Positions 35,519-46,857 of a stretch of 64,000 nucleotides of DNA are shown in pieces. The stretch covers positions 37,646,869 to 37,710,868 of the forward strand of contig CAMTDV010000018.1 of the NCBI GenBank assembly GCA_947069175.1, read 5' to 3'. The translations under genes were made by a program, and so were the position numbers. The DNA comes from Scalesia atractyloides (Eukaryota; Streptophyta; Magnoliopsida; Asterales; Asteraceae). Numbering within the stretch: the first letter of the stretch is position 1; every line of letters starts with the position of its first letter. Under the pieces are notes generated by a model. It had not been told where the DNA came from and searched no databases. It saw nothing but the letters and a program-made list of their open reading frames with translations.

Positions 35519-38500
35519 TGTGATATCCCGGGTTTTTTGGATAACTTAAACGTAATACTGGTCAAACTAATTACGTGCTATGTGTATGAACGTGTACGAG
35601 TTAAATAAATACGTGATGAGTGGTTGTGTAATTGTTTTAGTTATACAATATATGTATGTATAATAAATATGCACACGAACCGAACCGCGACACAAACACA
35701 AACCAAACTCTTTGTGAAACTAGGAAACCTGAAACCCAAGTTTTCGGCCGCGAGATGTAGATCTTAAACCTTAAGCCATTCTCGGCCATATGCAACCCAA
35801 ACCACAAACCTAAACCGAGAACAAGCCCAAACAAGTTTCGGCCAAGATCAAACCCAAACCGAAACCACCCTAGTCCTCGGCCATAAGATCAAAACCCAAA
35901 CCAAACCACCCAAGTCTCTTGCGGCCGCGTGCTAAACCAAACCGTGATCCTCATCCTCCTTGCGCCTATATATACTAACACTCATGCATGTTCTATACAC
36001 AACACAAAACCCTAGAGTTTCATTGCCGTCGGCTGCCTTACTCTCACCATCTTCTCGGTCGCAGCAAGCACCAGCTTTCTTCATCATCTCGGTCGCAAAA
36101 CAGCCGCTCCCCACTCTTCTTCACGGTCGCAAACCAGCCTCCTTCTCGGTCACGGATCTTCTCGGTTGCAAGCAATCGTTGATCACTGGATTCCTTAGCT
36201 TAATCACAGTTCGTTTACCTCATCATTAAAAGATTAGAACTTATCATATGATACAAGATCATATTCGGATACATGTGTTGTGACTTTGTGTGTTCGGATC
36301 GTATGATTGTATTGTTTCGGATAGATACACATACTTGAATGAATTGATTAGTTGTTTCGGATATACACATACTTGAATGAATTGATTAGTTGTTTCGGAT
36401 ATACACATACTTGAATGAATTGATTAGTTGTTTCGGATATACACATACTTGAATGAAGTGATTAGCTTGTTTCGGATTATAGGTGTTTAATGTAATCGGC
36501 TGAATTGGTTATAAACATAATTGTTTTCGGAAATCACAAGTTCGCAAGTGTGTTTTGTTTATAATAACTAGAAGTAAGAACTAGGGTTTGCATGGATGAA
36601 ATATTAGTATTAATCTAGGATTAGAAATCGGTTTTAGATCGCCTAGATTAATCGCATGAACGGGATTACACGAGTTTATGATAAAGATATGCTGAAACAG
36701 GATGCTGAGTAAAAGTTACAGCCGACTTCATCTGGCTGTAACTTGGTCGATTGTTGTCGAAAAACAGATTTTCTGATGTCTAGAACGTAGAGATTTGAAT
36801 AAGGAATCTAATGGTGCTGGATTCATAATTTTCTGAAATCGTTTGATATTTTTAAAGGGCCAAACAAGTTCAGTAGCTAAAGCTGTGAAAATTCTGGAAT
36901 TTTGCTAGTTGTTTGTCAAGCTAGATTTTAAAATCAGTAGGGAGTTGAGTCATGATTTTTGTACAGCAACTAGGTATAGAAATTTCCGGGCAACTCCAAC
37001 TGGAATTTTGTTAATCGGACGATCAGTGATTTTTAAATAAATTCTTCCGTGGACTGCAGTCAGAAAGCGGTAAATCTGACTGCAGCTTAATGAATTAATA
37101 TTTATGGTTAATTGGTAAAGATTTAGGACTTGGAAAAATTATATAAATTTCTATGGTATAAATGTCACCTACTGTAAAAATATGGGAATTTTTGGAATGC
37201 TAGAACTATTTTATAAAAATCCTAGAAAACAGCTGAATAATTGAGTGTTAAACAGAAAGTTGATAACTTGTGATTTTATGCATTAAAGTGTTGCATGGAA
37301 TTGGAATATGCTCATGATAAGTTGTTTGATTTCTATGATCACATGAGAATACTTGCATGCATGTTTGAGTGTTAGATATGTTGTTTGTATGTATCACTTT
37401 GTGAGTAAATTGCGTGTGGAATTTGTATTGGTGTGATTACACACTGACGTGTAATTAATTGGTTTGTTAGGACGCAACTAGCGGTCCCATCTCTTATAAC
37501 ATCTTTGCTACACTAACCGAGCAAATAAAGGTGAGTTCACGGCCCCTAACTTTATCCGGTTTTTAAACAACAGGGGGAGAAACATGTATACACTCTCAAA
37601 CTCAATCTCTTTACGTTATACGAATTTAACGTCACATAACTATACGGTAACTAAGTTAATGTTAATGTAATGTTATGGTCACTAAGCAGCTTTATCACTT
37701 AAGTCCTCGACAATCTCCTCGGATCGTTAGTATTTGGGTTAAATAGCGGGGGAATTATAAGTAGTACTACTGGGCCCGACAAGCCCCATCCGAGCTAGTC
37801 GCGCTAGCCGACCTGGTATGGTCAACGGGTGAATAATTGGCCTAACACCGCCATGGTCATGTGATAGGCCTGGCAAAACGGAGGCACAACAGTCAGCTTC
37901 GATCGCGAACACTTAGTGACATGACTTTAGGCTAGCTACCTATATATATTAACATTGAACTTAATTACGGATCAACTTAATATTCCGGGTTTGGAATATT
38001 GGAAACATCAACTTATTATCCTGGGTTGGGGATAATGGAAATAACAACTTAATATTCTGGGATGGGAATATTGGAAGCAACAACTTATTATTCCGGGATT
38101 GGAATAATGGAACTGATACGTTATCCCGGGTTGGGGATAACGGAGTAAACAAACTATAACCGAACAAACGAATTTATGAAAACCTGTGAACTCACTCATC
38201 TTTAATGTTGACACTTGTTTCTTTACATGTTTCTCAGGACGCTAGGAGCTCTAGGTGCACGCACATGCATTGAACAAGACATCTTTTATCGAGTCTTATT
38301 TACTAACATTGTTTTGGGGATTTTTCATTTGTTTTGGCGTTTGTGTTGGCGCCGCTTCACTACTTAATTATGCTTCCGCTCAAACTTTAAAAACTGATGC
38401 TTCTGCTAAATATTGGTAACATAAAATCTACAACAAGTGATTTTGGAAAACGTATTACCAAATCATATAGAGTCGTTCGACGTACTAGTGTTTCAGATTC

Positions 38501-38557
38501 TGGTTTGTTCACACGCCTCGCGGTAAAACTCCGCAAGTGGAAATTGAGGGTGTGACA
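35519..38557 (+). repeat. Tekay-B 3' LTR
   Basis: 3039 bp, TGTGATATCCCGGG to GGGTGTGACA. Nearly identical to 26498-29535. Visible differences include TGTAATA/TGTGATA at the start, an extra C in GTCACCTACTG and a few C/T changes in the hairpin array. Confidence 0.93.
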
Positions 38558-38562
38558 CTTGG

Positions 38563-40217
38563 TACTTGACTGGCTGTATGAGTGATAGAAAACCAGCAAA
38601 AAGACAAATATTTTGGGATTGGCTTCATGTGAGCACCCCAGATTTGATGTTGCCAATAACTTGATCTACTGGATGGCTTTTGAGATAAATCAAATCACCT
38701 TGGTATGGAACAATAGCATTTTGAGGTGATAGCTGCAAATGTGTATTATCTGAGCTAACCTCTGCTGGTGAAATTGAAGTATCAGCCACTGATGAGAATG
38801 GTGGTGGTGGTATTCGGGGTATAGAGGTAACACTCTGATGATTTTGGTGCCCAGATGTAGGACTTTTATCAACAGATGTTTGATTTTGTGAACTAGCAGT
38901 GGTTTGAGGATCAACCACTGTTGACCTAGAAGTGGCAGAGTTTACACAAGAACTTGTAGCACTTGATCCTCTGTTTGAAGAATAGACTTTTGTTTGTGGA
39001 AGCACACAGTCATATCCTCGATCTTCATCTTCTTCAGATGATTGTGGTGTACCTGCATTGTCTAGCTTTATAGAAACATCAGCAAATGCAAATTTATCTA
39101 AATCAAAAAGCTCTGCAGGATTTGCTGGGATTTTCAGTGATGATAGTTCATTGAACTTCACATTCAAAGTTTCTTTAACACACTTTGTCCTAGAGTTAAA
39201 AACTCTGTAGGCTTTGGCAGTGGTTGTGTATCCCAGAAAATAACACAATCAATTTTGGTTGAAACTTAGATATAGAATCTTTTAAGTTTAAAATGAAACA
39301 TGGACAACCAAAAATTTTAAAATATGAAATCAGAGGTTTGATTTTATACAAAATCTCTTAGGCAGTCTTTTGATGCCTGGGGTTAATCAAAACTCTGTTT
39401 TAAACATAGCAAGCAGTGTTTACAGCCTCTGCCCAAAAGGACAGGGGTAAACCAGAATCTGCTAACATAGTTCTTGCTGATTCAATTAAGGTTCTGTTTT
39501 TCCTTTCAACCACCCCATTTTGTTCTGGAGTTCTTGGAATGCTATATTGTCTAACAATTCCTTTTGACTCACAAAAAGCATCCAAGTCCCTATTTTTAAA
39601 CTCTGTTCCATTGTCACTTCTAAAGATTTTTACTGGAAGATCAAATTGCTTTTCTACTTGTTTGACAAAATTTTGCAAAATGCTTGCAGTTTCATCCTTA
39701 GAATGAAGAAAGAAGATCCATGTAAACCTAGAGAAATCATCAACTATCACTAGGCAATACCTTTTGTGTTTTAAGCTCATGATTTGCACTGGGCCAAACA
39801 AGTCCATGTGCAACAGTTGTAAACACTGGCTTGTTTTAGACTCTTCAATTGTTCATCACAGGAAATTTGCTTGTGCGGCAAGCCTCTTACAAGACTTTGT
39901 TTTGAGAGTGTGGTGATAGTTTTAAGATTTGTGTGTCCAAGTCTTCTATGCCATAACTCAGTCTCTTTGCTAGAAGCAACTGAGAATAGGCATGTTCCAG
40001 ACATAGGATTACCTTTAAACATATCTACCACATACACATTCCCACTTCTGTGTGCAGTGAGTTGTGCTTTGCTCTCAGCAATGATTTGATCAATCTTTTT
40101 GACAACCTCTGGTCCCATAATTTGACAAGTTTTCTTAGTGAAGAAGGATCCATATCCTCTGTCACTCATTTGTGAGACACTCAGCAGGTTAAATTTAAGA
40201 TTGTCAATCAAATTCAC
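38563..40217 (-). pseudogene. pol: Copia-H pol, integrase part
   Basis: The minus-strand frame 40217-39777 holds the GAG-pre-integrase zinc region with LWHRRLGHTNLKTI and degraded downstream cysteines. The frame 39813-39400 is the integrase core with MDLFGP, SDNGTEF and PEQNGVVERKN supplying the D, D and E. The frame 39248-38625 is the C-terminal part (GYTTTAKAYRVFN) plus a Ser/Thr/Gln-rich linker. Several frameshifts separate these pieces. The sequence is then cut at 38562 by the Tekay-B target duplication and resumes at 12642. Confidence 0.9.
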
Positions 40218-40560
40218 ATTTTCAAACTTGAGTTTACCAGCCAGAACATACCCAGACCCTAAGCCTTTCCCTTTAAGTTATTACCAAAAGATATATCATC
40301 CCCCATGAGCCATGAAGTCCTTGAGAAGGGCTCTACATCCTGTCATGTGCCTGGAACCTCCACTGTCTACATACCATAAGCTATCAAGGCAAGTAGAGGG
40401 TCCCTTTGTAGCAGCCATAAGAGCACAGTCACACTCATCTTCACACACATCAATGTTCCATGGTTAAGTAGGAGAGTTCGTTTCCTTATCAGCAGCATTT
40501 TCTCTTTCTTCACTTGAGACCACTGTTTCATCACAAACTTGAACTTCATCAGATTTTGAC
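40218..40560 (-). pseudogene. Copia-H protease remnant
   Basis: The minus strand at about 40376-40342 reads WYVDSGGSRHMTG, the Copia protease active-site region, followed by a stop near 40300. An acidic linker (CEDECDCALM) precedes it. Stops near 40465 and 40565 break the link with gag. Confidence 0.75.
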
Positions 40561-40565
40561 ACTAT

Positions 40566-42088
40566 CTACACAGATTCAACACCTTCAGCAATTGTCTCTA
40601 AGGCCATTAAACAAAATTCTTGTTCAACATCATTTTTGGCCATTAAAGCAAAGTTTTCATCAGTCAAATCCTCAGGCAAACTGCTCCAGTCAACATAACT
40701 TTGTGTGAAAAAGCTTTGTTGACCAACCTCTGCTTGACTAGCAGTGGTTTGAGCAGGTTGTGTAACAATGGGTGCTTGTTGAACAAGAACTTGAGGATGA
40801 GATGCTTCCTGAACATATTGAATTTGTAGAGCAGTGGATTGAACATAATGCACTGGAACAGTGGTAGCAGGATGTGCAAAGTGGGCAGTGTTTTGAACAT
40901 GTTGAGCAGGGGCATATTGGGAATAATGAGCAGTGTTTTGTGTGTACTGAGGTCTAGGGCCAGGATGAGTCACTATTGGTCCAGAACTTTGAGACCTGCA
41001 TTCTCTGGCAAAGTGACCTAGCCTATTAAACTTATACCACTTGACTTTTGATTTATCCAGCCCAACCTTCAACCCCCCATGCAAACCTGGAAATTTTCTA
41101 CCAGTTCTCTTATAAATTTACTAGCCCTAACACTAAATAGGGCCAGTTGGTGCAAAATATCCATTTCCTCAAGATCAGAAGGTTCAGTGTGTTGTAAATC
41201 ATTTAGCTCAAAGGATAGATTGTCAGAGGTTTGGCTTTCCCCACTAGCAGCAAAAGCATAGTTGGGTGCATATGTTTCAGATCCAAAGTTCCCACAAGAT
41301 GTAATATCTATATAGTGATCATAACTTTGGTCCTTACTGCTGCCAGAACCCTCTTCTTGGCCAAAAAGAGCTGTATTACCCAATGAGTAATCATCAGTCA
41401 TTTTGCCAGATTCATGCAACTTCTTTTTCTGGTTCAACTCTCTCTCATAAGTGAGGAGTATCCCATGAAGTTGTGTCAAAGACATATCTTTAAACCCAAC
41501 AGATTTTCTTGTTACATAAGCTACAGTCTCCCACTTATCTGGTAAGGATCTAAGGACACGACTATTGACAGTCGAATTAGGTAGAACCACGTTAACCAGT
41601 CTAAGTTCACTGATGAGACAACTGTAACGTTCAAACTGTTGTGTTAGAGACTCTCCTTTCAAGTGATAAAACGTTTCATACTGCTGATTTAGAACTTCTC
41701 TATTACTTTCTATCAATTCCTCAGTCCTACTGAATTGCTCCTTAAGGGCATCCCATAACTCCTTTGCACTATTGCAATGGAGTAGACCAGCATAAATTTC
41801 ATTGGGTAAGGCCGAAGCAACTATGCAATATGCCTTAGCATCCAATTCAATTTTCTGGAAATCCTGCTCCGAAAAGTTTTCAGGATTTTTTGGCACTTGT
41901 TTGGTTGGATCTTCTGTGCTTGGAACCATTGGAACGTGAGGTCCATAAGCAACAGATCTCTAGCAACCGGTGTTTTGCTGGGCAAGGATGTGACCCATCC
42001 GTCGTTGCCAAATGAAATATTCATTTCTTTTGAGCATCGGCGGTTTGAACAAGGATCCAGAATTGGCATCATGTGTGTTTTGAGACAT
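40566..42088 (-). pseudogene. gag: Copia-H gag
   Basis: The likely start is the ATG at 42088 (MSQNTHDANSGS, then FKPPMLKRNEY). A TAG near 41960 interrupts it. The frame 41929-41069 carries the Copia Gag (UBN2-type) region with ELWDALKEQFSRTEELIES and ESLTQQFERYSCLISELRL. The last frame (41084-40566) holds the zinc knuckle in decayed form: WYKFNRLGHFAREC, where the first two cysteines of CX2CX4HX4C are Trp and Phe. A Gln/Thr/His-rich tail follows. The protein would be inactive even without the stops. Confidence 0.88.
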
Positions 42089-42235
42089 TTTCAGTTGATT
42101 TTTTTTAGATTTTGTTTTTAAAAACTTTGAACGTAGTAAAAACTCTGAATATCAAACAAAAACAACCAAACTGAATAGCAAGAGAGCTGATCTGTTCAAA
42201 CCAAATTGATTGTTAGATCGAATTTGATGAATAAA

Positions 42236-42247
42236 GCTCTGATACCA
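42236..42247 (-). other. Copia-H primer-binding site
   Basis: The minus strand reads TGGTATCAGAGC two bases downstream of the 5' LTR. Confidence 0.9.
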
Positions 42248-42249
42248 AT

Positions 42250-42875
42250 TGTTAGGATCTGAGTTTGAATTACTTGTAGTTTTTGTTTCAAAAATGGAAA
42301 ATGATTGAATTAAAAGAGATTTGCAGTGGAATAAGATGGAAAACTTTACTACAAGCAATGGTCGTTTGTTTTCATCATCATCATGCTTTCAAGTTAATTA
42401 ACTTGCATGTGATTCACAAACTCCCCCTCAACCTTTGCAATTACAGTTTGGTAATGAGAAAATGCAGAGAAGATGATACGAGAAAGTTGATCTTTTAAGA
42501 GACAAGTTTAAAGGTTACAAGAGTTGCCTATTTATACTAACTATCTAACCTCTGAGCATCTTCAATGACGTCAGGGTTGATAGTGACAGGAAACAATATG
42601 TAACTAACTCTAAACACTGCTTATACTAACTATCAGCGCTTGGCACTGTTACATTCATTAACTAAGCTAATGACTAAACTCTGATTCCTATCCTCTATCC
42701 TTGTTAACTCTGGCAGAACTTGAAGCTTTGTGAAGGCAGATGATCGGATGAGCAGTCTTTATGGAAAGCAGTGTAAGTACATCAGAGGATGTAACGTCTG
42801 ATAGTTGAACCAAAGCTCGGATAGTGTTGTTTGGCTTTCTATCATCTGTTCCTTTCATAGGGTTCAATCCCAACA
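42250..42875 (-). repeat. Copia-H 5' LTR
   Basis: 626 bp, the counterpart of 3172-3785, with a minus-strand TATAAATAGG at 42527-42536. It is followed by CATCT and the continuation of tandem-duplication arm 1. Confidence 0.93.
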
Positions 42876-42880
42876 CATCT

Positions 42881-43192
42881 CGGTAGTCGTCGATTTGTTT
42901 TTTAACCCAAAACCGAAATTCAACCAGAAGGACATTTACATTTTCTGAGATATTGCTATTTTCTAGGATTTATCTTCTTATTTATTGTTTGATTGATGTT
43001 AGTATCAGCTATTATGGATGTTAGGGGAGAATTATCATAGTAGGAGCAAGAGTACAATACTGTATGCCCAGTTGAACTCCACTGTACATGTGATTATAGT
43101 CTCAAAAATGTATGTTAATGGATTCTTAAAGAAACTATATAGCTAAACAGTTACGAAGCAAAACAAATCATTTGTTATAAACCAAACCATAT
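42881..43192. repeat. Tandem-duplication arm 1, right part
   Basis: Continues 2981-3171 across Copia-H and matches 43439-43747. A 54-bp spacer (43193-43246) separates the arms and contains AAGCAGGGCCTATGTTG, similar to AAGCAGGGCCTGTGTTG at about 2335. Confidence 0.85.
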
Positions 43193-43246
43193 GGGAAAAC
43201 TGAAGCAGGGCCTATGTTGTTAATGAGTGTATCCTTTGCTAAACAG

Positions 43247-43747
43247 CCTTATAACCTGTCAATCCGTGCTGCTGTGATGCTGTTCAGAAGGGATTGCGGG
43301 TGCTTATATCACAGGTTAGTACGGTTCCGCCCTTTAGTTTCGATTATGGTTGTTGTGGTTGTTGATTGATGTTTTTGAATTAATATTGCTTAGGTTTTAC
43401 GTAATTTGATTGTCCACTGAATGATCTCATTACATCTCGGTAGTCGTCGATTTGTTTTTAACCCAAAATGAAATTCAACCAGAAGTACATTTACATTTTC
43501 TGAGATATTGTTCTTTTCTAGGATTTATCTTCTTATTTATTGTTTGATTGATGTTAGTATCAACTATTATGGATGTTTGGGGAGAATTATCATAGTAGGT
43601 GTAAGGAGTACAATACTGTATGCCCAGTTGAACTCCACTGTACATGTGATTTTAGTCTCAAAAATGTATGTTAATGGATTCTCAAAGAAACTATATAGCT
43701 AAAAGTTATGAAGCCAAACAAATCATTTGTTATAAACCAAACCATAT
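43247..43747. repeat. Tandem-duplication arm 2 with empty Copia-H site
   Basis: An uninterrupted 501-bp copy of arm 1, containing CATTACATCTCGGTAG at the position where arm 1 carries Copia-H. No coding sequence is recognised. It may derive from a host gene intron or untranslated region. Confidence 0.85.
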
Positions 43748-44260
43748 TGTGTTGGTGTGGTTTAGAGAGTTTTTCTGTTAAAAAGCGCTTCTGTGGCTTA
43801 TGTGCTTATAACACATGGTAAACATACCACCGTACCATCATCTAACGGTTTCATTTTTTTTAAGATTGTCTTTTGGAGAGAGCTTGGATGGTGTTAAAGG
43901 TTCTATAGATTGAAATTCAGAGTTTCAGACCATTGGATGGCTAATTTTTTTCTTTGAAGACACTGGAATAGATCCTGATTGTAAAAGTTTCCAGGTATCA
44001 TTATTGACTTTTATGATGCGAAATTGAATTTGGACCAACAATCCATGTTATTTACCAAGTCATTTGTGTTTGCACCATGAGATGAAGTGGTTGGACGTCT
44101 ATCCAAGTGCCAAAAGCAACAAGGATGAAACACAACGATCTGTTATTTTCTTCTTATTACGGTAAACTAATTGGTACATTAATTACAAAGATACTTGGTG
44201 GTCTTTTTAGAGGTGGTACATATAAGCTTTTTTATTAGTGAAAAACATAAAATGTGTAGA
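43748..44260. other. Unassigned flank
   Basis: AT-rich sequence with no frame I can assign. It may belong to the same decayed host gene(s) as the following fragments. Confidence 0.35.
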
Positions 44261-44261
44261 T

Positions 44262-44380
44262 TTTGGGTTGTATATATATGAAACGGGTCAAACTGTCAAT
44301 GACCATATCACCATAATTGGATCATCCAACATCAATGACAGGAGTTTGCTTGGACATAGGGATTCTAAGGTGCAAATGTA
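44262..44380 (+). pseudogene. Phospholipase D zeta-like fragment
   Basis: One frame encodes a block ending IIGSSNINDRSLLGHRDSK, which matches the second HKD-motif region of PLD zeta-type phospholipases (family pattern IGSANINDRSLLGSRDSE). The His and Lys of HxK, expected upstream as HSK, have become ETG, so the catalytic motif is incomplete. Only this exon-sized piece is visible. It is a gene fragment, possibly captured or a pseudogene relic. The identification rests on a short but distinctive motif. Confidence 0.65.
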
Positions 44381-44820
44381 TATTCTTTTCTACATGAATT
44401 TCTCTCATATTAGGATATCATGCTCCCTTTCCCTAAAGAAATCATACATCTGACTTGGCACATTGTTAGTAAAAATTCTTGATTGTAGATCAACTTCCTA
44501 AGATGCCCATTCTCCTAATTATCATCACCATGGTATTATTATTGTTGTTATTGTTATGTCATGTATCTTAATAATGCAAAAATGGCATTTTTATCTTAGC
44601 AGAATAAACAACCTGGGATTAGGATATACATGTTGTCATTAGGCCCAGTCATGTCGAAAGCTATAGGTTATCATTAATGGGAAACAAAGTTATTTTTTTA
44701 GTTGTTGTTATGGGACACATTTAAATATTTGATTACATACATTCAATAATTTAATGCAAATAAAAGTATAAAATAGACATCTAACTAAAACTTTATGTTT
44801 TTGAAACATTTCTTTAGTGG
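44381..44820. other. Unassigned intron-like DNA
   Basis: AT-rich stretch between the two coding fragments. No gene, repeat boundary or RNA is recognised. Confidence 0.35.
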
Positions 44821-44945
44821 TTGAATCGTCCTCAAAATTGTGTGATTCAATTTACTCTGAAGAATCAGGAAAGGATCCAGGTCTGTACATTATCCAGTAC
44901 TTATCAAACTCGGTTAACTGGAAACTGGGGCAGATTGCTTTTTAG

Positions 44946-45337
44946 GGAGATGCGAGATGGGATCAGGAGTATATCAAAGAGAGGGATAAAGGGAGACACC
45001 GGAGGAATCGAACTAAGTCTCATATTGCGCTGGATGCAGCTCTGGTGGAGTTGGTCATTCAAGGTCAATGGGATCCTATTACACTGTTAGATGATCTGAT
45101 TAATGCATTTTCTACACTACTGAGGGATATTAATTTCATTGATCATACAAGTGATATTGATTGGAAAAGTAAGATCTTGTATATTTAGACTGTTAGATGG
45201 TTTGTAGTGTCATAATTAACAATTGATATGACTGGATGCAATTTTTAAGAGCAAAGCCTGTGATCGTTGATCCTGGGCTGTATACGTCTGAAAAGACTTA
45301 TGTGTTTTTGGATCACACTGAGGAGAAGTTTGCCTAA
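44946..45337 (+). pseudogene. Unidentified gene fragment
   Basis: A frame open from 44946 to 45188 reads as conserved-looking protein (WDQEYIKERDKGRHRRNRTK then HIALDAALVELVIQGQWDP and a Leu/Asp-rich helix). A TAG at 44943 precedes it. After an AT-rich gap with a plausible acceptor near 45250, a second short frame reads AKPVIVDPGLYTSEKTYVFL and ends in TAA at 45335, just before Copia-F. The composition is unlike retrotransposon genes, and I do not recognise the family. It is probably exons of a host gene, decayed or captured. Confidence 0.4.
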
Positions 45338-45338
45338 A

Positions 45339-46041
45339 TGTTAGGAAACTTTATGGGTAAGTTTAAAGTATTGAAGAAAAATGAAGAAAGAGAGTCTGAT
45401 CAATCTGATCAGATCTGATGAAGAAGAAGCCAAAGGATCAAGTCAACAGAAGATACATGATCATAGGCCATAAGAAGAAGCATCTGAATCAGATCTGATG
45501 AGAATATCTTTGTCTAAGTGTTCGAAAAAAGGATCAGAAAAGATCTGATCAAATCTGATGAAACCTCATCATATTCTTATCAGAAGTCATCAGAAATCTG
45601 GTGACCAATCATAATGTCCACTTGCATTTGAAGATAAGGTAACTCAGTTGAAGTACATTTATGATACAAGTGGAAGTAGTAAGCATGACATATGAAACGA
45701 TCTGCCACGATAAACACTTGCATGAATAAACAATTGTGTATTCACGCTAATTGTTCTCTATAAATAGAGATCACCAAAACGAAGATCGATGGAGCAGAGC
45801 ATTGGAAGTATTACAACTTACATACTCCATTGCCTTTCACTCCCACATAATTATTAAGCATTGTTTTGTATTAGAAAATAAATTTTCAATCATCTTTTGT
45901 AATCTTTCAAAAGTGATATAAACTTGAAAATTATGTATCTTTGTTTCTTACAAGTTGATTTCTAATTCCGCACATTATATTTATATAAAGTTGAAATCAA
46001 CTTGCCATTTTAAGTCAAAGCATTGTTATCTGGGACCAACA
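45339..46041 (+). repeat. Copia-F 5' LTR
   Basis: 703 bp, TGTTAGGAAAC to GGGACCAACA, followed by the primer site TGGTATCAGAGC (46044-46055). The TATA box CTATAAATAGAG is at 45758-45769. The first 270 bp are rich in overlapping palindromes based on GATCTGATC/ATCAGATCTGAT (about 45395-45600). Palindrome-rich U3 is a Sirevirus trait. Confidence 0.82.
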
Positions 46042-46145
46042 ATTGGTATCAGAGCAGATTGAATAAAACATTTTCAAATCCATCAACTGCTCGAGTATCT
46101 TTGTTAATACTCTGTTTTTCAAAACTTCAAAAACTTTGACTAAAA

Positions 46146-46431
46146 ATGGCAAACTTTCAGTCTTGGAACAGTGCTTTCAACATGGGTTCTATGTCAAAGC
46201 CTCCAATGTTAGTCAAGGAGGAGTACCCCCAACGGAAAATAAGGATGATCAATTTTCTTAATGGACATGATCGAGCTCTGTTTCAATCCATTGTGTGTGG
46301 CCCACATATACCACGTGTTGAAATACCTGGTATTCCAGCATCTGATGACTCACCATAAATCTCTGCTTCTTGGGCTCCCAAACAAGAGAAAAATTTGAGC
46401 CCAGAAGAGAAGAAACTAGTAGAAACAGATG
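46146..46431 (+). pseudogene. gag: Copia-F gag, N-terminal fragment
   Basis: MANFQSWNSAFNMGSMSKPP followed by the Copia Gag start pattern (KEEYPQRKIRMINFL). A TAA at 46356 interrupts it. Related text resumes in the same region (SPEEKKLVETD) until Copia-D cuts it. This type of Gag start is common in Copia elements of composite plants (inference). Confidence 0.75.
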
Positions 46432-46855
46432 TGTTAGTGCATTACGTCTATGTCTTAGTCTTATATCGAGTCTGTATAGTTTTGGTGTGATTAGACTAGA
46501 AAATGAAGGTTATTTACGTAAAATAGACACAAGTTCGCCCGGATCATACAAGTTAGATCAAATTCGGCCGAACTTGATCTAGTCAAGTTCGCCCGAACTT
46601 GATTAATACCTAGCAAACTTGTGCTTCTATAAATAGCTAGCTTGTTTCCTTCATTTGTAACTTCTGTGATTTTGGCACACTGACGGCGAAGCTCTGTCGG
46701 ATCAGGATCTGAATGTAATTGAACATATTGATCAATTAAAGAACATTTAAAGAGTAAATTCTTGACTATTTGGTTAATCATGTCATATTGTTTTCGCCAA
46801 TTACGGATATTAGATACAATCTAGGTTCCCGTGCTTACGTGGAGACGGTCTAACA
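46432..46855 (+). repeat. Copia-D 5' LTR
   Basis: 424 bp, TGTTAGTGCATTACG to GGTCTAACA. The TATA box CTATAAATAG is at 46627-46636, with three AAGTTCG-type palindromes upstream (46530-46615). It has the same length as the Copia-E LTR and shares the ACGGCGAAGCTCT-TCGGATC block. Confidence 0.88.
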
Positions 46856-46857
46856 AG

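Larger units (their letters stand above)
26498..38557 (+). mobile_element. Tekay-B, young Gypsy chromovirus
   Basis: A 12.06-kb element with 3038- and 3039-bp LTRs and the CTTGG target duplication (26493-26497 and 38558-38562). The left duplication overlaps the right CTCTT duplication of Tekay-A, so it inserted after Tekay-A and two bases away from it. It has the same gene order as Tekay-A, including the upstream ORF and the split gag. The two LTRs differ at only about twenty positions by eye, so it is recent, yet gag-pol has two frameshifts. Confidence 0.93.
3172..42875 (-). mobile_element. Copia-H, Sirevirus-like LTR retrotransposon
   Basis: A complete element on the minus strand bounded by 614- and 626-bp LTRs and a CATCT target duplication (3167-3171 and 42876-42880). 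The uninterrupted site CATTACATCTCGG is present at about 43430-43442, which confirms the ends. In transcription order it has primer site, gag, protease, integrase, reverse transcriptase, RNase H, then a long extra ORF before the 3' LTR. This order and the extra ORF are Sirevirus (SIRE/Maximus) traits. Three later insertions (N1, Tekay-A, Tekay-B) account for about 29 kb. The element itself is about 10.7 kb. All its genes carry stops or frameshifts, so it is dead. Confidence 0.93.
45339..46431 (+). mobile_element. Copia-F, 5' end only
   Basis: An LTR (45339-46041), primer site and the beginning of gag, cut by the insertion of Copia-D at 46432. No 3' half appears in the window. It should lie beyond position 64000 if the nest is intact. 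Confidence 0.82.
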
